Assembly (NCBI RefSeq): GCF_000003815.2
Contig: NC_049995.1
Location: 10,616,468-10,680,467 of the forward strand
Reading direction: 5' to 3'
Origin: Branchiostoma floridae
Lineage: Eukaryota; Chordata; Leptocardii; Amphioxiformes; Branchiostomatidae
Length of the DNA: 64,000 bases
Position 1 is the stretch's first letter. The number at the start of each line of letters is the position of its first letter. This document shows positions 62,441-64,000 of this stretch, piece by piece. A program made the translations under genes and the position numbers. The notes under the pieces were generated by a model. The model was not told the origin of the DNA. It did no database searches and worked only from the letters and a program-made list of their open reading frames with translations.

Positions 62441-64000
62441 AAACGCATCATTTAAGATTGAATTCCTTTTGTAGATGAAACATTTCTATGCCACCGTCCA
62501 GTAAACCATTTGATGAATAGGTCAACCATTTATGTACGTATCCGCGCACCCAACAAATTACTGCTCGAAAGACTGGTGGAAAGGGGTTATCGGGAAAGCA
62601 ATCCGAATGGCAATTACATGTAATCGGGTATCAGTTTATAGAGGATGCCATGCCCTAGGGGCTCGACTGCAATCTTGACTGGCGCTGTGGGATCATGTTT
62701 ACTTCCACTTAAAACGGGGATAAAATACGCGAGAGATCTCATATATAATCCCCTGACTAGACAAGATACAACGTAACATTGTGCAAGCTAGATACGATTT
62801 ACGTACTGGGGGGTTCAATGCTTAATCTTGCATCTGTCAACTATTCTGAAGCTTGAGTACTATACGCGGCTACTTAAGATGATTATCTGACTTAAATGTC
62901 AAGAAGATCTTCATACAAGTTGATAAATAATGTCAACGGAGGTTGTTCATAAAGGCGACAATCTTATGGAACATTCTTTATTGATCTGCTGGTGTGGCAA
63001 CTTGAGAGCTGCCAAGATGTCTTGAAGATAAGACCCAGAGCGCCTTCATCCAATACTTCCACCTGTCGCATCTTCTCACAATCTTTGCAGCCCAGAGCGG
63101 CGACGATGACAAGGTGTGGACTTTGAAGTTCATCGCACCACACGATGAATATACTAAACTTCATTGTCAGACAAGTGAATATGGAGAAGAAAACAGATTA
63201 CAAAAGGGTACATGTACAGCAAGGCAACAATAAAATAATACACAAGAAATATGTAGAGTAGTAGGAAGTGCGTTGGAAGATAGTGGTAGAAGTGACAGGA
63301 AGAAGAGTTCAGAGCTGGTATAGCTTTACATTTATCCAACACGACGGACATTCCAGGTCATTCGGTCAATGGAACAGGCCACTATTTCACGGGGTAGTTC
63401 TACTTATGATCAGTGAAAAGAAGATATGATCCTAATGTCGACTGAGAATTCCTTCACCCCTTTCTTGCTCATCAATAGTATGTTATGTCTTCTGGCAATA
63501 TCATACCGAAATAGCACAGTACGTGGTCTAGGGTGAAGACTATCCTGTAGCTATAAGATTCGCATATGAATATTCTATGTGAAGGCCATGTACGCTTCGA
63601 GGGTATTGATCTTTCATGAAAGAGGTAGGTATTATTACTTTATGTTTAAAAAAAGCCAGTACATGGTCATAGTAATATTTGGAGGCGTGTGAGAGACGAA
63701 TGATTTACATTGGATTTATATTGGATAAAGTATCAGATGATTGTGCTGAGGCGATAAAATGTTGACATAGCAGCAGCTGCGCACTTTAACAGATCGTTGA
63801 ATCAATAAACATGTTAATCTAAACAGTCTACGAAAATGGAACAAGGATCAAATTTACCTTCTTATTGATAAAATCTACTCGCGTGTTGGTAATGTTGTAT
63901 TCCGAGCGCCTACTCAACGTCTTTTTTTCTCTTTTTAATACCGTTATAGATTGATTGATGCAAGCACGATGTATGAATTGATACAAACTTATTACATATT

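Larger units (their letters stand above)
60034..64000 (-). other. Upstream Nav intron or 5' region, no N-terminal exon found
   Basis: No exon with the conserved pre-S1 Nav sequence was found. The stretch holds a dispersed repeat (60148-60290), a MITE (61017-61226) and a tandem array (61560-62440). A GC-richer patch at about 62990-63140 has an unassigned open frame on the minus strand. Confidence 0.5.

Noticed and set aside
62964-63164. 66-codon minus-strand frame in a GC-richer patch as a Nav N-terminal exon
   Set aside because: It shows none of the conserved Nav N-terminal sequence and has no clear splice phase. It may be a decayed retroelement but is not supported.

Overview
The window is nuclear genomic DNA of a cephalochordate (amphioxus, Branchiostoma-like). 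It is intron-rich with canonical GT/AG junctions, dense in small inverted-repeat elements and microsatellites, and carries one unduplicated member of each of two families that are duplicated in vertebrates. The species call is an inference. No bacterial, viral, rRNA, CRISPR or canonical tRNA features were seen.

Left part (1-8.9 kb), plus strand: a complete T-box transcription factor of the Eomes/Tbr1/Tbx21 subfamily. It has six coding exons (268-899, 4585-4739, 5345-5460, 5800-5946, 6228-6289, 6741-7716) that join in frame into 695 codons. The DNA-binding domain spans the end of exon 1 to the start of exon 6. A 3' UTR with a candidate poly(A) signal at 8861-8866 follows.

Right part (11.0-60.0 kb), minus strand: a four-domain voltage-gated sodium channel (Nav/SCN) alpha subunit. 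I traced 23 coding exons from domain I S1 (59953-60033) to the stop codon at 11433. All splice phases agree and give about 1583 residues with no internal stop. The N-terminal exons upstream of S1 are not recognised and probably lie beyond base 64000. The two genes are convergent, with their 3' ends about 2 kb apart. Most Nav exon lengths match those I recall for human SCN1A.

The channel is unusual. Its inner selectivity ring reads D-D-Q-A instead of D-E-K-A, and the outer charge ring reads E-K-E-N instead of E-E-D-D. The fast-inactivation motif is IFL rather than IFM. Domain II S4 carries an additional arginine triplet, an arginine lies within domain IV S6, and both the II-III linker and the C-terminal tail are short. 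The Eomes-type T-box/Nav linkage is also present in the vertebrate TBR1/SCN2A-3A, EOMES/SCN5A and TBX21/SCN4A regions.

The introns hold several families of small inverted-repeat elements, one with a clear 9-bp target duplication. They also hold a 4.5-kb fold-back element with another transposon nested in it, tRNA-derived SINE-like copies, a non-LTR retrotransposon tail and several tandem arrays. At four Nav exons the splice junction itself lies in or forms part of a tandem repeat: exon 2 acceptor, exon 4 donor, exon 9 donor and exon 10 donor. This recurring pattern is a second notable signal in the window.
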